Origin: a virus
Virus record (IMG/VR): IMGVR_UViG_3300033145_000357
Span: 1-43,645 of that record
Reading direction: 5' to 3' (one strand)
Length of the DNA: 43,645 bases
In this document: positions 35,506 through 43,279 of the stretch, in pieces
How the letters are laid out: the number at the start of each line of letters is the position of its first letter
How positions within the stretch are numbered: position 1 is the first letter of the stretch
Position numbers and translations under genes: made by a program
Notes under the pieces: generated by a model
Databases searched by the model: none
Seen by the model: only the letters and a program-made list of their open reading frames with translations
What the model was told of the DNA's origin: nothing

Positions 35506-36273
35506 GTGATTAACAAAATAGTTTTATTACCTGACATACATTACCCACATCATAACAAACTTGCTATAAATGCAGTATTTCAATTTATCAAGTGGTTTAA
35601 ACCTCATGGTGTTTGTATTATGGGGGATGCTTTAAACATGGATGCTGTAAATCATTGGAAAAAAGCAAGAGGGGATAATAAATATTTTGAAAATAAAAGA
35701 CTTCAAGAGGATTATGATAATTTCGATAGGGATATTTTAACTCCATTAGAAAAAATGCTACCAAGAGACTGCGAGAAAATTTTCATGGGAGGAAATCATG
35801 AGGATTGGATAAACATAGTAATAGGGAAAGACCAAAACTTAGAAGGAATGATAGAACCTGAAATCAAGTTACGGTTGAAAGAAAGAGATTGGGAATGGAT
35901 ACCTTACATAAAAAACAATAAAAGAGGTATGAAAAAATACGGTAAACTTCTCGTCTTTCATGGACAATACACAAACAAATACCATGCAAGTAAAGTTGCT
36001 GATACCCATAGTAGAAGTTGCGTTTATGGACATACTCATGATTTACAACTATATACAAAGGTCTTTGCTGATGACCAAAAAGATTTTCATACTGCTCAAA
36101 GCATAGGATGTTTATGTAATCTTAGTCCTGAATTTATGAGAGGGAGGATGAATAGATGGGTTAACGCCTTTGGGGTTTTATATTTGCGTGAAAATGGTTT
36201 TTATAATCTTTATGTACCAGTCATTATTAATGGACAGTTTACTTTCGGAGGTAAAACGTTTGGCAATGGGTAA
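35506..36273 (+). CDS. Calcineurin-like metallophosphoesterase
   Basis: A 255-residue protein with GTG start after AGAGGTG. The metal-binding motifs occur in order: PDIHYP (D10, H12), MGDALN (D41), GGNHEDW (about 96), LVFHGQ and YGHTHD (about 174). This is the full set of the calcineurin-like family, with two metals cleaving phosphomono- or diesters. Phage members act on nucleotides or nucleic acid ends. It is the first gene of the long early operon and overlaps the next by eight bases. Confidence 0.88.
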   Translation: MINKIVLLPDIHYPHHNKLAINAVFQFIKWFKPHGVCIMGDALNMDAVNHWKKARGDNKYFENKRLQEDYDNFDRDILTPLEKMLPRDCEKIFMGGNHEDWINIVIGKDQNLEGMIEPEIKLRLKERDWEWIPYIKNNKRGMKKYGKLLVFHGQYTNKYHASKVADTHSRSCVYGHTHDLQLYTKVFADDQKDFHTAQSIGCLCNLSPEFMRGRMNRWVNAFGVLYLRENGFYNLYVPVIINGQFTFGGKTFGNG

Positions 36274-36832
36274 ATTGATAAATTTAAAGGGAAAGAAATT
36301 CGGAAGATTAACAGTAATTAAGAGGGCTGAAAACAATAAATGGGGATATACAAGATGGCTATGCAAATGTGATTGTGGAAACGAAAAAGTTGTTGATGGA
36401 AATAGTTTAAGGAATGGTCACACCAAAAGTTGTGGTTGTTTAAGAAAAGATTTAATAAGAGGAAGTAACAAGGAAAGAAGTTTACCTTTAGGACTTGCAA
36501 ATATGAGGATAATAATGAGTCTTTATAAATGGCAGGCAAAAAAGCGAGGACATAAATGGGAATTAACCGAAGAACAATTCAAGAATATTACACAAAAGAA
36601 TTGTTTTTACTGTGGTGCTCCACCAAGTAATATATCTAGACGAAATAAAACTAATGGAAATTACACTTACAATGGTTTAGATAGAGTTGATAATACTAAA
36701 GGATATACGATAGATAATGTTGTTCCTTGTTGTTTTATTTGTAATCAAGCAAAACATAAATTAACCATACAAGAATTTAAAGATTGGATAGAAAGAATTT
36801 ATCATAAAACGTTTGATGGAGGTAAATCATGA
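36266..36832 (+). CDS. HNH homing endonuclease with AP2-like N terminus
   Basis: About 188 residues from ATG 36266 (MGKLINLKGKKFGRL), preferred because the upstream frame overlaps the phosphoesterase gene. Residues 8-55 (KKFGRLTVIKRAE, WLCKCDCGNEKVVDGNSLRNGHTKSCGCL) are the Cys-bearing AP2-like or NUMOD-type domain common in homing enzymes. The HNH core is at about 110-175: NCFYCGAP, NGLDRVDNTKGYTIDNVVPCC and ICNQAKH. A third HNH protein in this genome, of a different type from those at 1901 and 2373. Confidence 0.86.
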   Translation: MGKLINLKGKKFGRLTVIKRAENNKWGYTRWLCKCDCGNEKVVDGNSLRNGHTKSCGCLRKDLIRGSNKERSLPLGLANMRIIMSLYKWQAKKRGHKWELTEEQFKNITQKNCFYCGAPPSNISRRNKTNGNYTYNGLDRVDNTKGYTIDNVVPCCFICNQAKHKLTIQEFKDWIERIYHKTFDGGKS

Positions 36833-37206
36833 AAAAGTTTGGCAAATGTATGAAGTGTGGGTGCAAACTTCCCATTGAAGAATTGGAAAGATTAGAATGG
36901 TGTGATGGGCATAAAGGGGTTAAGGGTTCTTTACATCACAAACTTATCTGCAAGGATTGTGCTGGCATAACAAAAAAACCAGAATTTGGAAGGTGTGTTG
37001 CTTGTCATAGATGTTTACCTCTTAAAGATTTAACCGAAGTAAGGTGGAGTACTCGTTCTAAACATCTAAATAAATTGCAAGATAGATTGATGTGTCCAGC
37101 GTGTATAGAAAAAGCAATTGAACCATTTGCAAAAAAGATTTTCCCAGAGAAGGAGTACTACAAAGGCGTTCCTTTAAGCGAATTAAAAGTAGGCGGAACT
37201 GATTAA
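36829..37206 (+). CDS. Cys-rich zinc-binding hypothetical protein
   Basis: A 125-residue basic protein with two similar halves: FGKCMKCGCKLPIEEL...LICKDC and FGRCVACHRCLPLKDL...LMCPAC. Each half has two CxxC pairs separated by a WC/WS-H segment, so it looks like an internal duplication of a Cys4 zinc module. Overlaps the HNH gene by four bases. Function unknown; nucleic acid or protein binding is likely. Confidence 0.72.
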   Translation: MKKFGKCMKCGCKLPIEELERLEWCDGHKGVKGSLHHKLICKDCAGITKKPEFGRCVACHRCLPLKDLTEVRWSTRSKHLNKLQDRLMCPACIEKAIEPFAKKIFPEKEYYKGVPLSELKVGGTD

Positions 37207-37219
37207 GGGGGGTGAAGAT

Positions 37220-37606
37220 ATGCCATATCAAGGTAGACCAATATTAGCTATTGATTTCGATGGAACGATAAGAAAAGCTAAACGAGCTACTGACAAAGGT
37301 TACGAATTAATGCCTCACTGTAAACAAGTCTTAGAGCAATTATGGATTGAAGATTTTAGATTAATTTTATGGACTTGCAGAAGTTTTGATATGTTGGAAG
37401 ATGTAATTATATTCTTAAAGAAACATAATATTTTAAAGTATTTTGAATGTATTAATGAGAATGTAATAGATATTGTATGGTGGAATACTCGGAAGATATA
37501 TGCCGATAGATATATAGATGATTTAAATTTGCAAGGATTTCCTGGATGGATAGAGACATACAAAATATTAAAGAAGGAGTTTCCCAATAAATGGAAAAAG
37601 GAATAA
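37220..37606 (+). CDS. HAD-like phosphatase
   Basis: A 128-residue protein. The nucleophile motif AIDFDGTI (D12, D14) and LILWTCRS as motif II are followed by an IDDLNLQGFPGW segment carrying the acidic metal ligands. Size and WTCR match compact BT0820-like HAD hydrolases found in phages. Likely acts on nucleotides or sugar phosphates in nucleotide metabolism. GGGGTG precedes the ATG and it overlaps the following gene by 16 bases. Confidence 0.82.
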   Translation: MPYQGRPILAIDFDGTIRKAKRATDKGYELMPHCKQVLEQLWIEDFRLILWTCRSFDMLEDVIIFLKKHNILKYFECINENVIDIVWWNTRKIYADRYIDDLNLQGFPGWIETYKILKKEFPNKWKKE

Positions 37607-37935
37607 GAACTTTTAATACAGGTGCCACAAGAGATACTGATGAAGGTAAATTAGATTTCGAGGGCTTCCTCTCACCAATAGTAATTGAAAGATTCGCTGA
37701 GTATATGCATAAGCACCGCAAACAAAGTGATGGAAAACTTCGAGATAGTGATAATTGGCAAAAAGGGATTCCCATAAAGGAATATATGAAATCTTTATTT
37801 AGGCACTTTATGGATATATGGAAAGAATATCGTGGATACAAAAGTAGAGATGGTATAGAAGAAGCTTTATGTGCAAATATGTTTAATTCAATGGGTTACC
37901 TATATGAAATTTTGAAGGAGAAGAAATGTCAATAA
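37591..37935 (+). CDS. DUF5664 (dATP/dGTP diphosphohydrolase N-terminal type) protein
   Basis: A 114-residue protein. NTGATRDTDEGKLDFEGFLSP followed by RFAEYMHKHRKQSDGKLRDSDNW and FRHFMDIWKEYRGY is the pattern of the DUF5664 phage domain, linked in databases to dATP/dGTP diphosphohydrolase N termini. It stands beside the HAD-like enzyme, so a role in the phage nucleotide pool is plausible. Whether this short form is active is not known. Confidence 0.75.
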   Translation: MEKGIRTFNTGATRDTDEGKLDFEGFLSPIVIERFAEYMHKHRKQSDGKLRDSDNWQKGIPIKEYMKSLFRHFMDIWKEYRGYKSRDGIEEALCANMFNSMGYLYEILKEKKCQ

Positions 37936-38141
37936 TACCCATAATTTTTCTCTTAATCGGTTTATTTGTGTTTTTCAGTAGAGAGCCAAAATCAGAATGG
38001 CATAAGTATCTCGAAAAAGAATTAGAGAGAAATCCCGATTATATAAATTGGTTGAAGAAAGCTAATAAAATAAAAGATTATAAATTGGGACTAAAAATTC
38101 TGAAAAAAATAAAGAAAGAAAAGGAGGTGAATAAAAAGTGA
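37926..38141 (+). CDS. Small membrane-anchored protein
   Basis: A 71-residue protein with an N-terminal transmembrane helix (IIPIIFLLIGLFVFF) and a basic cytoplasmic tail (KLGLKILKKIKKEKEVNKK). It overlaps its neighbours by about ten and four bases. It lies just before an exported protease and may be related to envelope processes; function unknown. Confidence 0.62.
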   Translation: MSIIPIIFLLIGLFVFFSREPKSEWHKYLEKELERNPDYINWLKKANKIKDYKLGLKILKKIKKEKEVNKK

Positions 38142-39301
38142 AGAAGATTTTATTAACAATACTTATAGTATTTATGTTGGCGATTCCTGTTTTAGCAGAT
38201 GAGTATCCAACACCAATTGTAGATGAATTAGAAGTACAGAAATTTATTGAAAGTGTAGGAGTTCAGATTAGGATACCATGCAAAATAGTTTACAGAAATT
38301 TAACGTGGTACAAATTTGAAAAAGGAATGAAGTTAAGTGATATAGAGTTCAATAGGTTATCCGATGATGAGAAGATTTGGTATAAAGATGGTTATTTAGT
38401 TAAATACGGTGAATGGGAGAAAGACAAAAATAAGTGGGAAGAATCAGCCATTTACGGTTCTGGGGTCTTAATATATTCTGCGATTTTACCTGAACCGTTA
38501 CAATCAAGGGCTGAAGGCAAAGATAAAGGCATTTATGGGGAAACTTTAGTAATTACAAATTATCACGTTGCACAACCCATAATAGACAAGTATAGCTTAG
38601 GTAGTCGTTATGACCCTATAAATGTTTATGAAAATAAGGATATAGTGACGAGTTTATTTCCACCTAAAGCAACTATCAAACCTGGTGCAAGACCAATTAA
38701 ACAGAAGTTCTTTTTCCTAATTGATAAAGATGGAGAGGAAGCAACATGGTTAGCAACAAAAAATACTGCGGGTATTAAGATTGACGAGTCCCAGCGTTAC
38801 GATATTCTTGCAACAGTGGTGGCATACGATAAGGGTCTTGACGTTGCAGTCTTACAGATTAAAAACGTATTTTTCCAGCCTTATGCAACATTTAGAAGAA
38901 CTCCTTGTCAGGTCGGAGAAAGAATTTGGAGTAGAGACGCACCATTAGCTTTGGCTTTTTCAACTAATCGAGGAAGAATCAACCAGACTGGTTTAGATTT
39001 AGGAGTTAGCGAAGATGGACTTGGTTGGAATGACCAAGTTAAAACTGACATACCTTCAGCTCCAGGCAGTTCGGGAGCAGGTATTTTTGATGTAAATGGA
39101 TTTTTGATTGCTCAACATCATGGAGTATTAATACATCAATTGGGTACAAGTTGGAATTACATAGAGGGAGGTCATTTGGCAAATCCAGGTGACAGAATAG
39201 CCGAATGGTTATCGTGGAACGGATTTTCGTACATATTTGAAGAAAAGCCTTACAAAACACAACAAAATTATCTTGACAAAGTTACTTTATCTATCGAATA
39301 G
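38138..39301 (+). CDS. Secreted trypsin-like serine protease
   Basis: A 387-residue protein with GTG start and GGAGGTGA site. The signal peptide is MKKILLTILIVFMLAIPVLA, cleaved near residue 20. The chymotrypsin/DegP-like triad can be seen in order: VITNYHVAQ (His about 142), GLDVAVLQI (Asp about 234) and APGSSGAGIF (Ser about 310, with oxyanion glycine). No PDZ domain follows. A secreted protease in the early operon is unusual for a phage and may act in the periplasm, on surface proteins or outside the cell. A structured RNA element follows directly. Confidence 0.82.
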   Translation: MKKILLTILIVFMLAIPVLADEYPTPIVDELEVQKFIESVGVQIRIPCKIVYRNLTWYKFEKGMKLSDIEFNRLSDDEKIWYKDGYLVKYGEWEKDKNKWEESAIYGSGVLIYSAILPEPLQSRAEGKDKGIYGETLVITNYHVAQPIIDKYSLGSRYDPINVYENKDIVTSLFPPKATIKPGARPIKQKFFFLIDKDGEEATWLATKNTAGIKIDESQRYDILATVVAYDKGLDVAVLQIKNVFFQPYATFRRTPCQVGERIWSRDAPLALAFSTNRGRINQTGLDLGVSEDGLGWNDQVKTDIPSAPGSSGAGIFDVNGFLIAQHHGVLIHQLGTSWNYIEGGHLANPGDRIAEWLSWNGFSYIFEEKPYKTQQNYLDKVTLSIE

Positions 39302-39302
39302 A

Positions 39303-39371
39303 TTATCGACTCAAAGATTGGTAGCCAGTCAATAAAAACCGAAGAGCTTATACTTCACCTTGAGTTGATAA
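39303..39371 (+). ncRNA. Three-way-junction RNA element (leader of the Cys-rich gene)
   Basis: The outer helix TTATCGACTCAA/TTGAGTTGATAA (39303-39314/39360-39371) has 12 pairs with one G-U. Inside are two hairpins: GATTGG-TAG-CCAGTC (39316-39330) and GAAG/CTTC (39341-39344/39353-39356). The 3' strand ends two bases before the AGGGGG ribosome site of the gene at 39381. The shape is that of a riboswitch or protein-binding leader. Core sequences of hammerhead ribozymes are absent. Confidence 0.6.
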
Positions 39372-39380
39372 GGGGGAACA

Positions 39381-39788
39381 ATGAATATCAAATATCAAAT
39401 TAAAAAGTTAGTAGTAAATGAATGTGCTTGTTATAGTCCGTCTATGAATAGATACACCAATAAAAGTGTCATTATAAAAGATTATTGTGACAAGGAAAAA
39501 GAAGATTGTCGTTGTTTTATATTTAAGGATAAAAGGTGCGGATATTTTGAGAAAGCGGTTTTACCCATAAATCCTCAATTAGAAGCACTTTATAAAGCTG
39601 AAAAATTAGGTTACGAATTACCTAAAGAGGAAAAAGAAAAAATAAGTACCGTAAAAGGAAAAGTCAATATACATTGTAAACGATGTGGAAAGACTTTCTT
39701 AGCTGATAATTATAGACGGAAATATTGTGATAGCTGTAAAAGATATATTTGGAGAGAGAAGAATAGAGAAAAAGACAAGTTAAACTAA
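39381..39788 (+). CDS. Cysteine-rich VLP-type phage protein
   Basis: A 135-residue protein. N-terminal Cys clusters (NECACYSP, DYCDKEKEDCRCFIF, RCGYF) lead into FEKAVLPINPQLEALY, the signature of the cysteine-rich VLP family. A C-terminal zinc ribbon follows: HCKRCGKTFLADNYRRKYCDSCKR. Widespread in Firmicute phages, function unknown; it likely binds metal and nucleic acid. AAGGGGG precedes the ATG. Confidence 0.8.
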   Translation: MNIKYQIKKLVVNECACYSPSMNRYTNKSVIIKDYCDKEKEDCRCFIFKDKRCGYFEKAVLPINPQLEALYKAEKLGYELPKEEKEKISTVKGKVNIHCKRCGKTFLADNYRRKYCDSCKRYIWREKNREKDKLN

Positions 39789-39914
39789 AATATGCCCTTA
39801 AAACGTTCGCATTTTGATTTTAAGGGGGGTTAAACATTCAAAATTAAGAAGTTGGTATATGATTACATGTTTTTCAAAAAATACGAATAAATCAAAAATA
39901 AGGGGGTTTTTTTT
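39789..39914 (+). other. Spacer with a 9-bp hairpin
   Basis: No gene. CCCTTAAAA/TTTTAAGGG (39795-39803/39818-39826) forms a hairpin followed by GGGG, not by T, so not an intrinsic terminator. The rest is AT-rich and leads to an AAGGGGG ribosome site before the nuclease gene. Confidence 0.5.
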
Positions 39915-40568
39915 ATGGAACGTTCAGGAAAATCTGTAAAGGCACACATAAGGTATAAAAATGAAATGGGCAAGAGACTACCGGGGGTAACAACGATTAT
40001 CGGAGTTTTAAACAAACCATTACTTGTTCCTTGGGCAAATCGTTTAGGATTAGAAGGAATTAATGTAAAAGATTACGTAAATGACAAAGCCGATATAGGG
40101 ACATTAGTCCACGAGATGATGTTTTGTGATTTAAAAGGTATAGAAGTTGATTATGATTACTATACTAAAGCCCAAATTGATATTGCTCAAAATAGCTTTA
40201 AGAAATATCTTCATTGGAAAAAGGAACATACTATTGAACCTCTTGTATTAGAAGAAGGCATGGTTAGTGAAAAATATCAATATGGAGGGACGATAGATAA
40301 TTATTGCGGAATTGATGGTGTTCCTACATTAATAGATTACAAAACTTGTAAAGCTTTATACTCGGAACATTTTATTCAAGTTGTTGCTTATAGACAGTTA
40401 TTAAGGGAAGCAGGATATAAAGTAAAAAAGGTGGCAATTCTAAGAGTAGGACGGAGTGAAATGGAAGGTTTTGAATATGTGGAAATTCCTGCGAAAAAGT
40501 TGTCTTTATGTTGGAAGTTATTTAAGAACTGTTTGGCAATTTATAAGTTAAAGAAACAATTAAAGTAA
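39915..40568 (+). CDS. PD-(D/E)XK nuclease, RecB/Cas4-like
   Basis: A 217-residue protein. RLPGVTTIIGVLNKPLLVPWAN opens the domain. GTLVHEMM carries the conserved His, YGGTIDNYCGIDG the Asp and TLIDYKTCK the D-x-K motif, followed by HFIQVVAYRQLLREAG as the QxxxY-type motif. This is the full set for RecB/Cas4-like exonucleases, used by phages for recombination and replication. No iron-sulphur Cys cluster is present. It works probably with the OB-fold protein at 41266. Confidence 0.85.
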   Translation: MERSGKSVKAHIRYKNEMGKRLPGVTTIIGVLNKPLLVPWANRLGLEGINVKDYVNDKADIGTLVHEMMFCDLKGIEVDYDYYTKAQIDIAQNSFKKYLHWKKEHTIEPLVLEEGMVSEKYQYGGTIDNYCGIDGVPTLIDYKTCKALYSEHFIQVVAYRQLLREAGYKVKKVAILRVGRSEMEGFEYVEIPAKKLSLCWKLFKNCLAIYKLKKQLK

Positions 40569-40637
40569 TTGTGCAATTATCCATTGCTTTCTGCGAAACA
40601 ATTTAATTCGTTATTGTAACGAAGGGGGAGTAATAAA
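40569..40637 (+). other. Spacer with small hairpin
   Basis: TTCGTT-ATTGT-AACGAA (about 40606-40622) lies directly before the GGGGGAG ribosome site of the TTG-started gene. Its 3' arm adjoins the site, so it may modulate translation. Confidence 0.4.
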
Positions 40638-41138
40638 TTGAAGAAACCTAAAGGAGTAATTTTCGAGGAATATGAAGTTAGAGAATTGGAAAAGTGGGAA
40701 GCCGAATCTTTACATAGAGTGTGTCAATGTAGACGAATGAGTAAAGTTATACATATCTTAAATAATACAGCCAATAATGGTTGGAAATTATTAAAAGGGG
40801 GTGAAAAAGTGAGACCGTATTTGGAAGTGAAAGTGGTGAAGGTGAAGAAACCACAGCCACAAGGCAATTGGGTCAATGGAGAAAATTTAGATGCGATAAA
40901 ATTCCCGTGCTTTTGTAAGTATTGGGAATTTGGTGAAACCCATTATGGGCTATTAACAAGATTTGGAGATGGCACAATAGTTTTACACAACATTAGTAAT
41001 AAACCAGTTAGCTATTATACACCAGTTGCAACAACAAAAAAGTTTGATTATAAAGCAAATTATACGCCATTCGGGAATATGATGATGTCTTATAATTATT
41101 TGAGGAGGAAGAATCATGGACGAACAACAAATCTATGA
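40638..41138 (+). CDS. Hypothetical protein, TTG start
   Basis: A 166-residue basic protein starting at TTG after GGGGGAG. An N-terminal helix (YEVRELEKWEAESLHRVCQCRR) and a central beta-rich part (LDAIKFPCFCKYWEFGETHYGLLTRFGDG) are visible. No recognised family. It overlaps the next coiled-coil gene and is in the recombination section of the operon. Confidence 0.62.
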   Translation: MKKPKGVIFEEYEVRELEKWEAESLHRVCQCRRMSKVIHILNNTANNGWKLLKGGEKVRPYLEVKVVKVKKPQPQGNWVNGENLDAIKFPCFCKYWEFGETHYGLLTRFGDGTIVLHNISNKPVSYYTPVATTKKFDYKANYTPFGNMMMSYNYLRRKNHGRTTNL

Positions 41139-41265
41139 TGAGATAGCTGATTTAATAGATGAAAACACAATGTTGAAAGAAGCAATTGATGACCTGATGG
41201 AGGAAAACAAAAAATTAATGAAAGAGAATAGAATATTAAAAAAGAAATTAGGGGAGGTGAATTAA
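41116..41265 (+). CDS. 49-residue leucine-zipper coiled-coil protein
   Basis: A frame starting MDEQQIYDEIADLID, with heptad-spaced Leu/Ile across the whole length (ENTMLKEAIDDLMEENKKLMKENRIL), i.e. a parallel dimeric coiled coil. AGGAGGAA lies before the ATG. It ends directly at the TTG of the next gene. Probably an adaptor subunit for a neighbouring protein. Confidence 0.7.
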   Translation: MDEQQIYDEIADLIDENTMLKEAIDDLMEENKKLMKENRILKKKLGEVN

Positions 41266-42558
41266 TTGAAAATAGCAGAAGTAAAAAAACTCGATGATGG
41301 AGTTAATGGAATTATTATCGAAGGAAAAATCATTAAGACACCAGGAAAACCAAGAGAGAGTCAATATGGCTGGTCACAAATGATTGTCCTGAAAGATGAG
41401 ACAAGTGATATGAGTTCTTGGATTAATATTGAGAGTGCAAAAGATGCTTATAAGGTGGGGCAGTACATCAAAGTTAAAGGTAAGGTTAGTCATTATGTCA
41501 AGGATGGTAAGCCTGGTATATCTCTTAATAATGGAAACGTAATTGATGAAATTGTAAAAGATGAAGAAGTTTCGCAGGAGCAACGAAATGCCCAATTTAA
41601 AGCATTTCACCAACCTGCCCAAGAAACTACCCAATCTGTGGAGAAAACCTATCCTGGTAAAGAGATAACAAGAGCAGAATATACCAACAATGACTACTGG
41701 AGAGAGAAGACTGCAAGAGAAGTTGAAAATAATAAATGTATTGTAAGGGAGTGTGCTATTAAGGCTGTTACTGCTATGTATGCTATTCCAGATGAATACC
41801 ACGGAAAAGTTTTTATTAGTACTGAAAAAGAATATTTTGAATTTGCTGACAAGATAGTAGATTATATTTATCAATCACAAACGAAAATCGAGATAATAAA
41901 ACCTAAAATAACTTTAGTAGAAGAAGCTATAAAAGAGTTCGGTGGCACAGCAGCAGAAGAAAAACCTCAAGATAGTGGAGGCAGAATATACACAGGTAGT
42001 GTTGAAAAACCCAAAGAACAAAAGATAGCTCAAGCAAGAGAACTCGTTAAGAATCCTCACTTGACAGAACCAGTAAATGACAAGATGGCTACTATACCAC
42101 AGAAGAAACAAATCTATGGCTATATAAATGAAGAAGGTAAAAAGATAGGGGGTATGGTTGATTCTCGATATATAACAGAAAAAGAAAAAGAAGGCATAGG
42201 TGACTGGAAAGACTTAACCAAATCAAGAGCCTTTAAAATGTTTGAAAAATGGTATGGAACAAAGGAAACATTGGGAGTACGAGACAAAAGAGAGTTAGAA
42301 GCTAAGGATAAAGAACAAAATCCATTTCTTACCGAAAGAAGACCTCTTGAAACGAAAGACCCGAATGATGGTACTCCATTAACCAAAGATGTATTAATTG
42401 ATGACATCCAAGCATTAAGAAAGAAATTGTTTTTAGAAGATGATGTGAAGTTCACAAAAGCACTTGGATACAATACAAACTTCGAGGCGTGGACAGAAAA
42501 AGAATTAAAGAAAGTAAGGGATTTACTTAAAGATTGGAAGCCTAATTGGGTGAAATGA
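41266..42558 (+). CDS. OB-fold ssDNA-binding-like protein
   Basis: A 430-residue protein with TTG start after GGGGAGGTG. Residues 1-95 form an OB-fold: GIIIEGKIIKTPGKP, QMIVLKDETSDMSSWIN, and GQYIKVKGKVSHYVKDGKPGISL. The middle (about 150-200) is helical; the C-terminal part contains NPHLTEPVNDKMATIPQKKQIYGY, resembling the helical tail of phage recombination/single-strand-binding proteins. It would bind single-stranded DNA for the RecB/Cas4-like nuclease. The exact family is uncertain. Confidence 0.7.
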   Translation: MKIAEVKKLDDGVNGIIIEGKIIKTPGKPRESQYGWSQMIVLKDETSDMSSWINIESAKDAYKVGQYIKVKGKVSHYVKDGKPGISLNNGNVIDEIVKDEEVSQEQRNAQFKAFHQPAQETTQSVEKTYPGKEITRAEYTNNDYWREKTAREVENNKCIVRECAIKAVTAMYAIPDEYHGKVFISTEKEYFEFADKIVDYIYQSQTKIEIIKPKITLVEEAIKEFGGTAAEEKPQDSGGRIYTGSVEKPKEQKIAQARELVKNPHLTEPVNDKMATIPQKKQIYGYINEEGKKIGGMVDSRYITEKEKEGIGDWKDLTKSRAFKMFEKWYGTKETLGVRDKRELEAKDKEQNPFLTERRPLETKDPNDGTPLTKDVLIDDIQALRKKLFLEDDVKFTKALGYNTNFEAWTEKELKKVRDLLKDWKPNWVK

Positions 42559-42854
42559 AGTACAACGAAGTAGAATTTGACTTTGAATTATGGAGTTGGC
42601 ATGGCATAGAAGATGACATTATGAACGCCTGGTGTAAAAGTTTCGGCGAAGACTTGGTTAGTTCTACTTTAAATAATTTAAGAGAGTGGCTAAAGACACG
42701 TCCTGAATTCGAGGAAGTTATTGAGAAGGGCTATGGAGGGAATTGGACGTTCTGGTTATGGGATTGCTTTGAAAAAAATGAGAAGTGGAAGAAAGAACAT
42801 GATAAAGGAAAAATAGGGGAACGATTAAATGAATATAAGAAAATACGCTATTAA
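42555..42854 (+). CDS. Hypothetical Trp-rich protein
   Basis: A 99-residue protein starting MKYNEVEFDFELWSWHG; ATG 42555 overlaps the previous stop (ATGA). Trp-rich (WSWHG, WLKTR, GNWTFWLWDCFEKNEKW). No known domain. Overlaps the next gene by 26 bases. Confidence 0.65.
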   Translation: MKYNEVEFDFELWSWHGIEDDIMNAWCKSFGEDLVSSTLNNLREWLKTRPEFEEVIEKGYGGNWTFWLWDCFEKNEKWKKEHDKGKIGERLNEYKKIRY

Positions 42855-43071
42855 ATTTTTAGAAAATAGAATAAAAGAGGAAGAAGAAAAGGAACATAAT
42901 TGGAAATATGAATTGGAAAATTGTCTTTTTTATGTACAAAAAGGCAATAAATGTGATAAATGTGTATTTGGAAAAATAAAAAAAGATAAATCCTTTGCAT
43001 CTGCTGGTGCAGCCCAGTGTTTAAATTGCTCTGAAAATTATGATTTATTATTTACGAAAGAAATGAAATAG
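42829..43071 (+). CDS. Small Cys4 hypothetical protein
   Basis: An 80-residue protein starting MNIRKYAIKFLENRI. A charged N-terminal helix is followed by CLFYVQKGNKCDKCVFG and AAQCLNCSEN, giving several Cys in CxxC spacing for a metal site. GGGGAACG precedes the ATG. No family known. Confidence 0.65.
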   Translation: MNIRKYAIKFLENRIKEEEEKEHNWKYELENCLFYVQKGNKCDKCVFGKIKKDKSFASAGAAQCLNCSENYDLLFTKEMK

Positions 43072-43102
43072 GAGAATGAGAGGTGGAGGAAGGAGAAAAA
43101 GA

Positions 43103-43279
43103 ATGAAACTACCCAAAGAATTAATTGAAGATTACTTAAAAGGTGCAAGAATAGTCAACCTATCAAAAGAACACAACATAGAATATAACACTTTATACTG
43201 GAAACTTGGTGAATTGGGGATACGCAGAAAAGAAATAAAAGGTGGATATAGAGGTGCATACAGAAGGAGGAGAGCATGA
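43103..43279 (+). CDS. Small HTH DNA-binding protein, paralogue of 168-437
   Basis: A 58-residue basic protein starting MKLPKELIEDYLKG with AGGAGAAA; an upstream in-frame start overlaps the site and is rejected. Residues 10-40 (ARIVNLSKEHNIEYNTLYWKLGELGI) form an HTH with the same layout as the gene at 168, followed by a short Arg/Gly-rich tail. Only the junction-crossing gene lies between the two, so this is a local duplication. Confidence 0.75.
   Translation: MKLPKELIEDYLKGARIVNLSKEHNIEYNTLYWKLGELGIRRKEIKGGYRGAYRRRRA

Noticed and set aside
41374-41874. 166-codon minus-strand frame
   Set aside because: Lies entirely opposite the OB-fold gene, which has clear domain structure and a strong ribosome site.
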